Source: Legionella micdadei (GTDB taxonomy: Bacteria > Pseudomonadota > Gammaproteobacteria > Legionellales > Legionellaceae). From it: a stretch of 64,000 nt of DNA. Of the stretch, positions 46,796-59,962 are shown piece by piece (position 1 is the stretch's first letter; each line of letters starts with the position of its first letter). Below the pieces are notes generated by a model, which saw only the letters and a list, made by a program, of their open reading frames with translations, did no database searches and was not told the origin of the DNA. The DNA lies in the NCBI RefSeq assembly GCF_000953635.1, contig NZ_LN614830.1, forward strand, positions 3,240,501-3,304,500. Direction: 5' to 3'. A program made the translations under genes and the position numbers.

Positions 46796-47743
46796 ATGAA
46801 AAATCGTATTTTGATTGGGGTATCTTCTTGTCTTATCGGCGAGAAAGTTCGTTTCGACGGAGGGCACAAACGCGATAGTTACATTTGTGATCTCCTCGCT
46901 AATTACGTTGATTTCCTACCTATTTGTCCTGAAGTGGCGATTGGTATGGGTGTACCCAGACCTGCAATTCGGCTTGTTGGCGATCCCAAATCACCTCGCT
47001 TGGTGGAGGTAAAAAATGTTGAGCGGGACTACACCTTGGCCATGCTTGAATTTGCTAATGAGACAATGCAGCAATTAACTCACATCAGCGGCTATATTTT
47101 AAAAAGTCAGTCACCCAGTTGTGGCCTAAGGCGCGTCAAAATCTATCAAGGAAAAGGCCAAGCCCCCCTATCTGGCCAAGGTTTATATGCAAAAATATTA
47201 GAAGAGCAGTTTCCATATTTACCCATTGAGGAGGAGGGTAGGCTAAATGATCCTAGGCTTCGTGAAAATTTCATCGAGAGGCTATTTGTCTATCATGATT
47301 GGCAAGTAACCAATGAGCCAGGCCTCACAGCTCACGCACTTATCAACTTTCATACCCGCCATAAATTAACATTAATGGCCCACCATCCGTCAAAAAGTCG
47401 CGAATTGGGGCAATTAGTAAGCCGTGTTGATAAAAAAAACATAGCTTCTTTGGCTCCAGAGTACCTTTATAAGCTTATGAACACATTATGCTATATTGCA
47501 ACACCCAATAAGCATGCGAATGTACTTATGCATTGTTTAGGTTATTTTAAAAAAATACTGACTAAAATGGATAAACAGGAACTGGTTAACCTAATTGAAC
47601 AGTATCAGCAAGGCTTAGTACCTTTAGTTGTTCCTATTACCTTAATCAATCATCATCTAATCCATTACCCACAACCTTACCTGGAGGGCCAAAGTTATCT
47701 GTCACCCTATCCAGCGGAGTTAATGCTGCGAAACCACATTTAA
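46796..47743 (+). CDS. DUF523-DUF1722 protein, TudS-like desulfidase
   Basis: The 315-residue protein has an N-terminal DUF523 domain with three cysteines in family positions: Cys12 (SSCLIG), Cys44 (PICPEV) and Cys109 (SPSCGL). Characterised DUF523 proteins (TudS) use such cysteines to hold an iron-sulfur cluster that removes sulfur from thiouracil. The C-terminal half is DUF1722 (HKLTLMAHHPSKSRELGQLV), a helical domain of unknown role found fused to DUF523 in gammaproteobacteria. A bright ribosome site is lacking before the ATG. A thiouracil-salvage or tRNA-degradation role is inferred from the family; DUF1722 could add another function. Confidence -1.
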   Translation: MKNRILIGVSSCLIGEKVRFDGGHKRDSYICDLLANYVDFLPICPEVAIGMGVPRPAIRLVGDPKSPRLVEVKNVERDYTLAMLEFANETMQQLTHISGYILKSQSPSCGLRRVKIYQGKGQAPLSGQGLYAKILEEQFPYLPIEEEGRLNDPRLRENFIERLFVYHDWQVTNEPGLTAHALINFHTRHKLTLMAHHPSKSRELGQLVSRVDKKNIASLAPEYLYKLMNTLCYIATPNKHANVLMHCLGYFKKILTKMDKQELVNLIEQYQQGLVPLVVPITLINHHLIHYPQPYLEGQSYLSPYPAELMLRNHI

Positions 47744-48097
47744 GGCCAATGTGACCAGTAGATCCCCGAGATACAATTTTCGGGAACTTTAATGAACTAT
47801 TATTGGTTTAGGGATGATTAATTAAGCGACGTTTCTTTACAACACTCCGTTCCCATTTGCCGATGAACTTCCTTTTGGGTGATTAATGCACCAGTCGCAA
47901 GATTTATCAGCTTGAGCTATTTGGCAAATTAGCCAGGCATGTACAACCGACCAGAAGAAACTAGCTTTTGCTTTGTACATCATGGCAAGTGAAAAGTAGA
48001 GTCTTTTTTAAACAGTGGTCGCCGCCAACACTTCAAATGCATCTCAGCGACCATTTTGGAGAGCGCTGCCTGAAAAACAGCGCCGAAAACATATAGA
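47744..48097. other. Convergent intergenic region (TudS-like gene / atpC)
   Basis: The 354-base spacer lies between convergent stops. Hairpins are at 47765-47784 (CCCGA/TCGGG, ten-base loop) and at 48063-48083 (GCGCTG/CAGCGC), the second 15 bases after atpC and a likely 3' end for the atp message. No coding frame is supported. Confidence -1.
48063..48083 (-). terminator. Hairpin after atpC
   Basis: GCGCTG and CAGCGC form a 6-bp GC-rich stem with a nine-base loop rich in T (on the message), just after the atpC stop. A U-tract does not follow, so it may be a stabilising 3' hairpin. Confidence -1.
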
Positions 48098-48520
48098 TTA
48101 TTTAAGATCTTTTCTAACTTTCTTAATCGCACGTATCTGGGCGACAGCACGGGCTAATTCAGCAGCTGCAAATGAATAATTTAATTCAGTGTTTTTATTC
48201 GCAATTGCTTCTTCCGCTCGTGCTTTAGCTGAAAGGGCAGCGGCTTCGTCAAGGTTTTCAGCACGCTCCACAGTATCGGCCAAGACAGTGACGCAGTGAG
48301 GCTGTACTTCGAGCATACCGCCAGAAACGTAATAAATTTCTTGCTTGCCTCCCGGTAGAGTCACTCGGATTTCTCCGGGTTTTAGAACCGTTAGCAAGGG
48401 GGCATGTCCGGGGGTAATCCCGACTTCGCCAAGCTCGCCAGTAGCAACGACCAGTTCTGCGATACCAGAAAATACTTCTTGCTCAGCACTAACGATATCT
48501 AAGTGCGTTGTTATTGCCAT
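48098..48520 (-). CDS. atpC: ATP synthase F1 epsilon subunit
   Basis: This 140-residue protein begins [19 protein letters not shown], which aligns with E. coli AtpC, so the ATG at 48520 is chosen. An ATG at 48535 overlapping the atpD stop (ATGA) would add five residues and could couple translation. It has [14 protein letters not shown] and the two C-terminal helices. It is part of the central stalk and inhibits ATP hydrolysis. It is the last gene of the atp operon. Confidence -1.
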   Translation of the reverse strand: MAITTHLDIVSAEQEVFSGIAELVVATGELGEVGITPGHAPLLTVLKPGEIRVTLPGGKQEIYYVSGGMLEVQPHCVTVLADTVERAENLDEAAALSAKARAEEAIANKNTELNYSFAAAELARAVAQIRAIKKVRKDLK

Positions 48521-48531
48521 GTCTGTTTGCC

Positions 48532-50789
<2,258 letters not shown>

Positions 50790-50827
50790 ATCTTGCTTCG
50801 CCTTTAATTAACAGACAACCCTCTTAA

Positions 50828-50883
50828 AGAGCCCTAGCCTGCGTAATCATTAAGCCCTGTCCGCATCAGCACGGCAGGGCTCT
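50828..50883 (-). repeat. Two mutually exclusive hairpins in the atpA-atpG spacer
   Basis: AGCCCTG-T-CCG (50853-50863) pairs with CGG-CAGGGCT (50872-50881). An alternative pairing joins AGAGCCCT (50828-50835) with AGGGCTCT (50876-50883), using the same arm. The stretch lies between atpA and atpG on the operon message and may affect mRNA stability or relative expression. Confidence -1.
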
Positions 50884-50889
50884 GTACTA

Positions 50890-52443
50890 TTACCAACTAC
50901 CACTGCGTTTGAATTCTTCTACAGCTGCTTTCAATTGTGATTCAATTTCACCATCATAAGCGCCTGTCTCATTAATTTTCTGCAATAAAGATGCATGAGA
51001 AGCACGCATATAGCTGTGAAGAGCATGTTCAAAAGCGCTAACTTCTGCAACAGGGATATCGTCCAGATAACCTTTTTCAACAACAAAAAGGGATACTGCC
51101 ATCTCTGCCACTGAGAGCGGTGAATATTGCTTTTGCTTCATTAATTCAGTGATGCGTTGTCCACGTTCCAGTTGTTTACGTGTTGCATCATCAAGATCCG
51201 AAGCAAACTGTGAAAATGCTTCTAGTTCCCGGAATTGCGCTAGGGCTAATCGTGTACCACCACCCAATTTTTTCATGATTTTAGTTTGAGCAGCACCACC
51301 TACTCGAGATACAGATAACCCAGAGTTGATTGCCGGACGAACACCCGAATTGAATAAATCAACATCAAGGAATATCTGACCATCAGTGATGGAGATAACG
51401 TTGGTTGGTACGAAAGCCGAAACGTCCCCTGCCTGTGTTTCAATAATCGGTAGAGCAGTAAGCGAGCCGGTTTTACCTTTTACTTCGCCATTCGTTAGCT
51501 TTTCAACTTCCTTTGCGTTGATTCGAGCAGCACGCTCCAATAAACGAGAATGCAAATAGAAAATATCCCCAGGGTAAGCTTCTCGTCCAGGTGGGCGTTT
51601 TAGCAACAAGGAGATTTGGCGATACGCCCAAGCTTGTTTTGTTAAATCGTCATAGACAATCAGTGCGTCTTCACCTCTCTCCATGAAGTATTCCCCCATG
51701 GTGCAACCGGTGTAAGGTGCAATAAATTGCAGAGCAGCTGAGTCTGCAGCGCCAGCAACAACTACGATGGTGTGCTCCATCGCTCCGCTTTCTTCTAATT
51801 TGCGAACGATTGCAGCAACAGAGGAAGCTTTTTGGCCGATAGCAACGTAAATGCATTTTACGCCAGTGCCTTTTTGGTTAATGATCGCATCAACAGCAAT
51901 CGCTGTTTTTCCTGTTTGACGATCACCGATGATCAGCTCGCGCTGGCCGCGGCCTACTGGAATCATTGCGTCAACCGCTTTTAATCCAGTTTGAACAGGT
52001 TGATCAACAGATTGCCGGCTAATTACACCTGGAGCAACTTTTTCGATAGGAGACATTTTAGTTGCTTCGATAGGTCCTTTACCATCGATTGGGTTACCCA
52101 GTGCATCGACTACACGGCCTAATAACGCTTTGCCAACTGGAACCTGAAGAATACGGCCGGTGCACTTTCCTGGTTGACCTTCTGCTAAGTTAGAGTAGTC
52201 ACCAAGAATTACGGCACCAACTGAATCTCGCTCCAAGTTTAGAGCTAATCCATAAACGCCTCCAGGAAATTCTATCATTTCCCCTTGCATCACATCTTCA
52301 AGACCATGCAGACGAACAATTCCATCTTTTAAACTGACAATGGTTCCTACATTTCTCGTCTCAGCTGTAACGCTAAATTTTTCAATTTTCTTTCTGATTA
52401 ACTCACTGATTTCAGATGGGTTTAAAGCTACTTGTTCTGACAT
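50890..52443 (-). CDS. atpA: ATP synthase F1 alpha subunit
   Basis: The 517-residue subunit has the P-loop GDRQTGKT (residues 173-180), as expected for alpha rather than beta, plus [30 protein letters not shown] in the central domain (cited in part). It alternates with AtpD in the F1 ring and binds non-exchanged nucleotide. The start [16 protein letters not shown] is the usual one. It sits 17 bases after atpH. Confidence -1.
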   Translation of the reverse strand: MSEQVALNPSEISELIRKKIEKFSVTAETRNVGTIVSLKDGIVRLHGLEDVMQGEMIEFPGGVYGLALNLERDSVGAVILGDYSNLAEGQPGKCTGRILQVPVGKALLGRVVDALGNPIDGKGPIEATKMSPIEKVAPGVISRQSVDQPVQTGLKAVDAMIPVGRGQRELIIGDRQTGKTAIAVDAIINQKGTGVKCIYVAIGQKASSVAAIVRKLEESGAMEHTIVVVAGAADSAALQFIAPYTGCTMGEYFMERGEDALIVYDDLTKQAWAYRQISLLLKRPPGREAYPGDIFYLHSRLLERAARINAKEVEKLTNGEVKGKTGSLTALPIIETQAGDVSAFVPTNVISITDGQIFLDVDLFNSGVRPAINSGLSVSRVGGAAQTKIMKKLGGGTRLALAQFRELEAFSQFASDLDDATRKQLERGQRITELMKQKQYSPLSVAEMAVSLFVVEKGYLDDIPVAEVSAFEHALHSYMRASHASLLQKINETGAYDGEIESQLKAAVEEFKRSGSW

Positions 52444-52460
52444 GAAATCTATCCTCTCTG

Positions 52461-53006
52461 TTACGCGGCTAAATCGGAGCTTAGTTTATTTAATCTTCCA
52501 CGCACCGAACCATCAATAACTAAATCGCCTGCATGAATAACTGCCCCTCCTAACAATGACTTATCAATAGTAAGGTTAAGTGTTACTTGGCGTTGTAATC
52601 GATGGCTAAGTGAGCTGATTAGTCTCTCTTGTTGTGCAGATGAAAGTTCAGAAAAACTAATGACATCCACCCTCAGTGTTTTTTCTTGTTCAGCACGCAG
52701 TACTTCAAATATTGCCTTAATGTCGGGTAACAACATTATTCGTTTGTTCTGAGCCAACAGGATGACCAGATTTCTAACAAATGAGACTTCCTCTGATTCT
52801 TCCTTTGCAAAAAGAGTCATTAGCAAATCCACTTGCTGTTCTACTGTAGCGGTTGGACTCGTAATAAATTGCCTTGCTTTCTCATCTAACGCTGCAACAG
52901 CAAGTTTATGCAGCATTTCAGACCATTGGCTAAGCTTTCTGGTTGCTAAGGCATGCTCGAAAATTGCTTTCGCGTAAGGCCTGGCGATTGTAGTGGTATT
53001 CGACAT
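52461..53006 (-). CDS. atpH: ATP synthase F1 delta subunit
   Basis: The 181-residue protein begins [20 protein letters not shown] and ends with the beta-sheet domain [28 protein letters not shown] (family pattern GG..i..gd..iDgSv). It links the peripheral stalk to the top of F1. It is one base from atpF. Confidence -1.
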   Translation of the reverse strand: MSNTTTIARPYAKAIFEHALATRKLSQWSEMLHKLAVAALDEKARQFITSPTATVEQQVDLLMTLFAKEESEEVSFVRNLVILLAQNKRIMLLPDIKAIFEVLRAEQEKTLRVDVISFSELSSAQQERLISSLSHRLQRQVTLNLTIDKSLLGGAVIHAGDLVIDGSVRGRLNKLSSDLAA

Positions 53007-53007
53007 G

Positions 53008-53478
53008 TTAAATCTCTTCGATCAGATCATCGAGCAGCGCGCTGTTCGCTTTTGCATCGACTTCACGATTAAGAATCCTTTCTGCGCCGGCTATCGCTAA
53101 TTGAGCTACTTGGTTACGTAAACCATCTTTTGCACGATTTATTTCTTGCACTAATTGCTCATGAGCTATCTTCGCTTGCCTTTGTGCTTCCAACTTAGCT
53201 TCTTCTTTAGCCTCTTCAATCAGCTGCGCCGCACGGCGATTTGCTTTTTCAATAATCTCTGAGGCCTGCGCCTTCGCTTGTTTTAATTCATCTTTAACGC
53301 GATGTTGAGCAAGCTCTAGTTCTTTGCGACCTCGCTCAGCTGCTGATAACCCATCGGCTATTTTATCTTGTCGCTCTTCCATCGCTTTAGCCAACGGAGG
53401 CCATACAAATTTCATGGTAAACCAAACAAATGCTGCGAAAACCAGCATTTGCACAACCAAAGTTAAATTAATTTCCAA
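53008..53478 (-). CDS. atpF: ATP synthase Fo b subunit
   Basis: The 156-residue protein has one N-terminal membrane helix ([20 protein letters not shown]) followed by a long charged coiled coil, the peripheral stalk of the enzyme. The length equals that of E. coli AtpF. It follows atpE after 52 bases and precedes atpH by one base. Confidence -1.
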   Translation of the reverse strand: MEINLTLVVQMLVFAAFVWFTMKFVWPPLAKAMEERQDKIADGLSAAERGRKELELAQHRVKDELKQAKAQASEIIEKANRRAAQLIEEAKEEAKLEAQRQAKIAHEQLVQEINRAKDGLRNQVAQLAIAGAERILNREVDAKANSALLDDLIEEI

Positions 53479-53530
53479 GGTAGTATCTCCCGTAGCAATC
53501 AGGGCGCTTTGCGCCCTTATTTGGTGTTAT

Positions 53531-53830
<300 letters not shown>

Positions 53831-53847
53831 TTAATTTAAAAAAAACC

Positions 53848-55069
<1,222 letters not shown>

Positions 55070-55094
55070 ATTTCACCCATCTTTTAACGCGCGG

Positions 55095-55123
55095 ATTATA
55101 AAGTAAACAGCTTGGATACGCAA
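55095..55123 (-). promoter_or_regulatory. Candidate atp operon promoter
   Basis: On the minus strand TTGCGT (55123-55118), 17 bases, TATAAT (55100-55095) lie about 26 bases before atpI. A perfect -10 and correct spacing make it the likely promoter of the nine-gene operon. Confidence -1.
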
Positions 55124-55615
55124 CTGTTCATTAATTAACACTAAGACTACCCCACTCCAAATGACATACCTCGTTTATTGTTTACCCGCAATAACCTGGT
55201 GAATTTTCTCTACTATTCGTTAGAAGATTAAACTGGATTATATTGGCAAAAATCCAACATCCTGTATCAACTGGAGTCCCACATTTTTGCATTCAGGCGG
55301 AAATCTAAATACGGGCGAGCACTTCTTGCAGGATTAAATAATAAAGGAGGTAAAAATAACAATTTTCTCGGTTTATACCCACCTCCATTTCGTTTTTGCA
55401 ATAATCTTGGTTAAACAAAGCAACTTTTGCCTTAGATGTAAAAAAGTAGCTTTGATTTTTACTCTCCACTGAGGCAAGAGCTGCATCAATTACTGGAATA
55501 ATAATGCCAAATTGCTTATAGTTTAAGTAGGGGGTTTTGTATTTTTTTACATCATTTTTTTTGTATAAATTTCCATTAACCCTCGGCAGTTCACTCGCAA
55601 TAGAAGGAATCGTAT
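55124..55615. other. Noncoding region upstream of the atp operon
   Basis: About 490 bases between the atp promoter and the small basic gene. It is AT-rich. AAAGGAGG at 55343-55350 resembles a ribosome site but has no start codon at usable distance. GGAGGT and ACCTCC lie about 35 bases apart and could pair. No supported coding frame or RNA family was recognised. Confidence -1.
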
Positions 55616-55861
55616 ATGTCTGAAAAGCAACAACGTACCGCCACTAGCATGCGGGAAAAAATGCTCAATCGCTATGGAGACGAGCTCCACCATAAACACA
55701 ATAAAAACCACACATCCTACCGGAAACATTGCAAAACACACCCAGTTCAAACCTTGAACGGTTATGATGAAGAACGTGACGCTAATACATCGACAGGTTT
55801 ATTACGCGCACTTAGAGTAAGAAAAATTCGTAAACGACTGGATAAAGGTCGCTTCCATTGA
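55616..55861 (+). CDS. Small basic protein (hypothetical)
   Basis: The 81-residue protein is rich in Lys, Arg and His (GDELHHKHNKNHTSYRKHCKTH; shortened: HHKHNKNH) and ends in a basic helix (LRALRVRKIRKRLDKGRFH). AGAAGGA lies eight bases before the ATG, and a hairpin terminator follows, so it looks like a real single gene. There is no membrane segment. The charge suggests nucleic-acid or ribosome binding, but I recognise no family. Confidence -1.
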   Translation: MSEKQQRTATSMREKMLNRYGDELHHKHNKNHTSYRKHCKTHPVQTLNGYDEERDANTSTGLLRALRVRKIRKRLDKGRFH

Positions 55862-55918
55862 TAAAGTAAAAGGTATCCTCCAGGTTAGCCACTTCCTGGT
55901 TTGGAAAAACAATACCCC

Positions 55919-55941
55919 GTGGCCTGGATGTGCCAGGCCAC
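55919..55941. terminator. Hairpin terminator between the small basic gene and the BON lipoprotein gene
   Basis: GTGGCCTGG and CCAGGCCAC form a perfect 9-bp stem with a five-base loop (ATGTG). AGTCTATTTTA follows on the plus strand, a modest T-tract. It lies between convergent stops and probably serves both directions. Confidence -1.
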
Positions 55942-55954
55942 AGTCTATTTTAGA

Positions 55955-56542
55955 TCAGCTGTCTGCAATGGCCTGTTTGCTGAGATTATAGTACTTAAAC
56001 AATTTGACCACTCGCTCAACCCCTTGTGTGTTTTTAGCTATATTTATGACTCGTTCGGCTTGCTGTGGCCTGACATCACCCATTAAATATACAATGTAGT
56101 CAGAGGTTATTACTTTGAATGCATGAGGATCGATTTCTGCATCTGCAAAAATCTGGCTGCGTATTTTGGCAGTAATCCAACTGTCCTCCAACACTGAGTT
56201 GGGTTGTTTGCTTACATCGAGCTGGTTAATGACGCGGCGATAACCGGTTAGAGAGGAAACCCGTCGAACTGCTTCATTTCGGAGCCCGGCAGTAGGTACA
56301 TGTCCTGCAAGTAGTATATCGCCGTTGAAAACTGCTAAATCGATAGAGCAGCCTTTTTGCTTAAACAGTTGGTCATCGAAAAGTGCATGACCTGCTTTCG
56401 CCCCTAACTGGTAATCGTCAATTTTTTTGTAAACGTTATGCCGATCGTAAACGAGCTTTGCTCCGGTCCATAGCTCGCTGTAACAACCCTCTAACAACAT
56501 GATTCCCACTAGAAGGGTAATAAAACGTCCTTGTTTTTTCAT
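55955..56542 (-). CDS. BON-domain outer-membrane lipoprotein, DolP-like (second copy)
   Basis: The 195-residue protein has a lipoprotein signal ending LLEGC (Cys20) and two BON domains. In the first, DLAVFNGDILLAGHVP occupies the strand-turn region, and in the second, ITSDYIVYLMGDVRPQQAERV does. DolP/YraP localises to the outer membrane at division sites and supports envelope integrity. This protein is shorter in motif conservation than its upstream neighbour and starts four bases after it, so the pair looks like a tandem duplication of a dual-BON lipoprotein. Confidence -1.
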   Translation of the reverse strand: MKKQGRFITLLVGIMLLEGCYSELWTGAKLVYDRHNVYKKIDDYQLGAKAGHALFDDQLFKQKGCSIDLAVFNGDILLAGHVPTAGLRNEAVRRVSSLTGYRRVINQLDVSKQPNSVLEDSWITAKIRSQIFADAEIDPHAFKVITSDYIVYLMGDVRPQQAERVINIAKNTQGVERVVKLFKYYNLSKQAIADS

Positions 56543-56546
56543 ACTT

Positions 56547-57110
56547 TTAGACTATGTACTGAAAAACCTTGACTACTTTTCTTACTTCATTCACTTGCCT
56601 TGCGACATCGACAGCAAGATTGGCCTGTTCGTGTGTCACAATTCCCATTAAATAAACGACACCATTCTCGGTCACAATGCGAATGGAGCCGGATTCTAAG
56701 CCTTTTCGAGTAAGCATTAAACTTCTTACTTGACTCGTAATCCATGTGTCCTTTGTTCTTTCCGCCAAGGGTAGAGGGTAATCAACCGTTACCTCATCGT
56801 ATACGCGCCTTACATTAGGTGTATTCTGTGCTATTTTTTCAGCTAGGACTCGTAATGAAGCAGCAGGTGTTTGCCCTACCAATAGAACGACCCGATTAAA
56901 ACTTGTCACATTAATTCTCGAATCGCGAAAGCGGGGATCTTTTACTATGGCAGTATGGATTTTGTGAAATATGCGTGCATCACTTTCAATCGTAACTACG
57001 CTGCGCCTATCGTATACCACCAAGCTTGCTGCAGCACCTGCAACAACAGCCGCAACGCAGCCAGTAAGTAAGGAGCATACCAGGAAAAAAATGATTGAAC
57101 GAAATTTCAT
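56547..57110 (-). CDS. dolP: BON-domain outer-membrane lipoprotein DolP (YraP)
   Basis: The 187-residue protein has a signal ending LLTGC (Cys18) and two BON domains with NVTSFNRVVLLVGQTP and VTENGVVYLMGIVTHEQANLAV. The order rsmI / lpoA-yraN-diaA-dolP matches the E. coli chromosome, which supports orthology with YraP. The role in E. coli is outer-membrane integrity and regulation of cell-wall amidase activation. It starts three bases after diaA. Confidence -1.
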   Translation of the reverse strand: MKFRSIIFFLVCSLLTGCVAAVVAGAAASLVVYDRRSVVTIESDARIFHKIHTAIVKDPRFRDSRINVTSFNRVVLLVGQTPAASLRVLAEKIAQNTPNVRRVYDEVTVDYPLPLAERTKDTWITSQVRSLMLTRKGLESGSIRIVTENGVVYLMGIVTHEQANLAVDVARQVNEVRKVVKVFQYIV

Positions 57111-57113
57111 AAT

Positions 57114-57710
57114 CTACCCCAACATTTGACCAAATAAGGATTGATCAATCAGATCACAAAAGCAATGCAAAATAAATAAATGCGTTTCACGGATGCGGGC
57201 ATCATTATCGCCCTGTATTCTCAATTCGATATCTTCTGGACCCAGATGATTAGCAAGGACGCCCCCATCACGGCCACTTAAAGCAATCGTATCCATTCCC
57301 CTATCATTTGCTGCGTTTACCGCCTGCAAAATACAATCAGCATTCCCTGAAGTTGATAGCACAAGTAAGACATCACCTTCTTGGCCTAACGCTTGAATTT
57401 GCCTAGCAAACACTTGATCGTAGTGGCCATCATTGGCAACCGATGTGAGCGAAGCAATATCAGTCAATGCAATCACTGGTAGAGGAGGACGTTCTACTTC
57501 AAAATGATTAATCATAGCCGAAGCAAAATGAAGGCTGTTTGCTGCCGAGCCGCCGCTTCCACACACCAGGATTTTGCCATCATTAAGTAAACAATTAACT
57601 AAGCGCAAACCCGCTTTAGCTATTTGAGCAGATAAGGTATCTGCTACGGCAATTTTTGCTTCAATGCTAATACCAAAGAGTTGTCTGACGCGATCTTCCA
57701 TCTGGGACAT
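57114..57710 (-). CDS. diaA: SIS-domain protein, DnaA initiator-associating protein DiaA / GmhA family
   Basis: The 198-residue SIS protein has CGSGGSAANSLHFASAMINHFE near residue 50 and LVLSTSGNADCILQAV near residue 115. GmhA (phosphoheptose isomerase) and DiaA share this fold. The position between yraN and dolP is that of DiaA, which in E. coli forms tetramers that bind DnaA and promote initiation. A GmhA activity cannot be excluded by sequence. Confidence -1.
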   Translation of the reverse strand: MSQMEDRVRQLFGISIEAKIAVADTLSAQIAKAGLRLVNCLLNDGKILVCGSGGSAANSLHFASAMINHFEVERPPLPVIALTDIASLTSVANDGHYDQVFARQIQALGQEGDVLLVLSTSGNADCILQAVNAANDRGMDTIALSGRDGGVLANHLGPEDIELRIQGDNDARIRETHLFILHCFCDLIDQSLFGQMLG

Positions 57711-57730
57711 GTTACTGTTTCCGATTTAAT

Positions 57731-58087
57731 TTAAAGCCCTGCTTCAAAGGCATTTTTAATCCACTCAACCCGTTGTCCTTTATCTTCAAAACCCAATACG
57801 TCGAAACGTACTGGTTGCTTGTTGTATTTTTTAGTTGTCATTAAGTAATGGGCAGCAGCTTTAGCAATCCTTTGTTGCTTAACGTAAGTAACACTGGCTA
57901 TAGCCCCTCCGAAAGCTTGGGACATGCGGGAACGGACTTCAACAAAGACTAAGTAATTTTGTTCTTCCATAATTAAATCAATTTCACCCCAAGGACAACG
58001 GTAATTACTCCTCACCCAATGTAATCCTTGTGTAAGGAGATAATCTCGTGCCCGTTGTTCTGCCTTGATTCCAGTCTTCAATGACAT
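57731..58087 (-). CDS. yraN: YraN family endonuclease-like protein (UPF0102)
   Basis: The 118-residue protein has the restriction-endonuclease-like core: GIKAEQRARDYLL, then YRCPWGEIDLIMEEQNYLVFVEVRSR, where the Glu-Asp...Glu-Val-Arg residues form the nuclease-type site. The ATG at 58087 gives the family start MSLKTG; longer frames are unsupported. Its role is unknown, though Holliday-junction or repair functions are suspected from the fold. Confidence -1.
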   Translation of the reverse strand: MSLKTGIKAEQRARDYLLTQGLHWVRSNYRCPWGEIDLIMEEQNYLVFVEVRSRMSQAFGGAIASVTYVKQQRIAKAAAHYLMTTKKYNKQPVRFDVLGFEDKGQRVEWIKNAFEAGL

Positions 58088-58122
58088 CGTTACTCCTTCG
58101 AACAAATTTAGTCGTGCCAGTG

Positions 58123-59922
58123 TCAGCCGGTCGTTACAGCAACCCCGCCTCTAAATTGCCCCCAAGCAGGAATTCTTGCAATTTGTTGTGCTCGATTCAA
58201 GTAAAGGACGCCACTTTTATCATCAATACCCATTGCTGGGAAGAGTAATAATTGGTTGAGCTGGGTTGATAAAGTATAACTGTCCATCCCTAGAGCATAT
58301 AACCGATTATAACTGTTCAGCTGTTCTGGCCAATTTCTATTTGCCATCTGATGGGCGAAGACCCAGGGCATATCGCTAAAAATAATGCCATCAAGATCCT
58401 TATCCTGCATGATATTTGGACTTCCTGCATAAACAGTCGATGTTGCATAGACTGGAACGTTGCCTGCGAAATAATACCTCAACAAAGGCATTATCTGTCG
58501 CGCCTTGGAAGGGTAAGCAAGTAGGAAAATCATGTCAAAATCTTCTCGGCGCCTGGGTATCGCTTGAATTCTTTGTCCCAATAGCCGCTTAATCTTTTTT
58601 TCTCTAGCCTGACTATCAGAAACATGAAGTAAGTCTCGCACAGCGACATTCAGGTCATCATTATTTCCATAAGCAAGTTTATCAACGACAACACCACCAT
58701 TGCTCTGCCACTGAGAAGTAAATGCTGCAACAATCTCATCTCCCCATTGTCCAGAAGGCGCGATAACCAGCGCCCGCCGATAGCCTTTTTTTCCAGCTTT
58801 AACAGCTACCTGTCTTGCTTCATTGCTAGGAGACAAACCAAAACGATAAACATTTGTGCTATTAGCCACATCAATATCATTAAGTAGCAAGGTGGGTACA
58901 GGATGTTCGAGTGTTGCCACAACCGCTACATCCGCTTTGCTCAAGGGACCCACCACATAATCTGCACCCTCGCTCAGCGCTTGTTGATATAAAGCCGCGA
59001 CATTGCCTGCAGCCGTGTCGTATTGACGGATATCTGCTGGCGAGTTACTGGCTGCGGCCATAAACCCGTCGCGTATAGCGCCGCCAGGACCTGCTAACGG
59101 CCCGCTTAAGGGTAATAATAAGGCGATTTGTTTTGGAGAATGATGCAAATAAGGTTTCACTGCACTTAGCGGCGAAGGTAATAACTGATTGGCAGGGTGC
59201 CCCTGGTATTGAGTTTGCCATTGTTCAACTTGGGCAAAAAGCGCTTGTGCATCATTCTGATTTTGTCGTGAGATCAAAGCTAACTTCATCCAACCCTGCA
59301 GTTCGGAGTCATCAGGGGCTTCCACCGCTAAAGTATTAAGTTCCGCCACAGGTAATTTGGTCAAAGTGAGCCATAAAATACGACGATTATTGGCCTGACT
59401 CATTTCATCGGAAAGTAATCTTTCCAGTTTAATTCGTTCAACTACTGATTCTGCACGATTTCCTACTGATTCATAAGCAGAAGCTAAAATTTCATGATAT
59501 TGAACTTGATAAAAGGGAGACAAATTGCTAATTTCATGCACGCCAGATAATCGAGCAATTGCTGAACGCGGTTGATCGCGGATTATGTCAGTTTTAGCAA
59601 GTAAGATATTTTTTGCATTAGCTTGCTCGGGAGATAAATTACTCGTTTGCGCTAGAGTGCGTATCCCATCGCGCCACTGGCCATCATAGATAAATCGACC
59701 TGCAGCCATGATCAGCATATTCTGCTTCTCAATGTCCGCCTGATTTTTTGCCAAGGCAAGATAAGCGGTCGCTGGCATCGTGTATGGGGTAGCTGCAGCT
59801 GTTGCTTTGGTTTTATTGGCAGTTGGATGAATTTGCGATTCAGGGATCTTCATGCATTGCACAAGCAAAATAGCTGAACCAATAATTGCAATAAAATTTA
59901 TTTTGAGCGACTTTAATAACAT
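58123..59922 (-). CDS. lpoA: Penicillin-binding protein activator LpoA
   Basis: The 599-residue lipoprotein has a signal ending LLVQC (Cys23), an N-terminal TPR-like helical domain (about residues 45-250) and a C-terminal type I periplasmic-binding-protein fold with IALLLPLSGPLAGPGGAIRDGF near residue 265. LpoA reaches from the outer membrane to stimulate PBP1a transpeptidation. It is divergent from rsmI and adjacent to yraN, as in E. coli. Confidence -1.
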   Translation of the reverse strand: MLLKSLKINFIAIIGSAILLVQCMKIPESQIHPTANKTKATAAATPYTMPATAYLALAKNQADIEKQNMLIMAAGRFIYDGQWRDGIRTLAQTSNLSPEQANAKNILLAKTDIIRDQPRSAIARLSGVHEISNLSPFYQVQYHEILASAYESVGNRAESVVERIKLERLLSDEMSQANNRRILWLTLTKLPVAELNTLAVEAPDDSELQGWMKLALISRQNQNDAQALFAQVEQWQTQYQGHPANQLLPSPLSAVKPYLHHSPKQIALLLPLSGPLAGPGGAIRDGFMAAASNSPADIRQYDTAAGNVAALYQQALSEGADYVVGPLSKADVAVVATLEHPVPTLLLNDIDVANSTNVYRFGLSPSNEARQVAVKAGKKGYRRALVIAPSGQWGDEIVAAFTSQWQSNGGVVVDKLAYGNNDDLNVAVRDLLHVSDSQAREKKIKRLLGQRIQAIPRRREDFDMIFLLAYPSKARQIMPLLRYYFAGNVPVYATSTVYAGSPNIMQDKDLDGIIFSDMPWVFAHQMANRNWPEQLNSYNRLYALGMDSYTLSTQLNQLLLFPAMGIDDKSGVLYLNRAQQIARIPAWGQFRGGVAVTTG

Positions 59923-59962
59923 GAGGGTAGGTCCAAAACGCAGGAACGCAATAGGATAAACT

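Noticed and set aside
46687-46878. 63-codon frame overlapping the start of the TudS-like gene
   Set aside because: It overlaps the supported gene in another frame and shows no family signal.
55343-55350. AAAGGAGG in noncoding DNA, resembling a strong ribosome site
   Set aside because: No ATG, GTG or TTG at usable spacing follows, so it does not define a gene.
55547-55750. 67-codon minus-strand frame overlapping the small basic gene
   Set aside because: The plus-strand gene has a better ribosome site and a terminator; the minus frame has neither.
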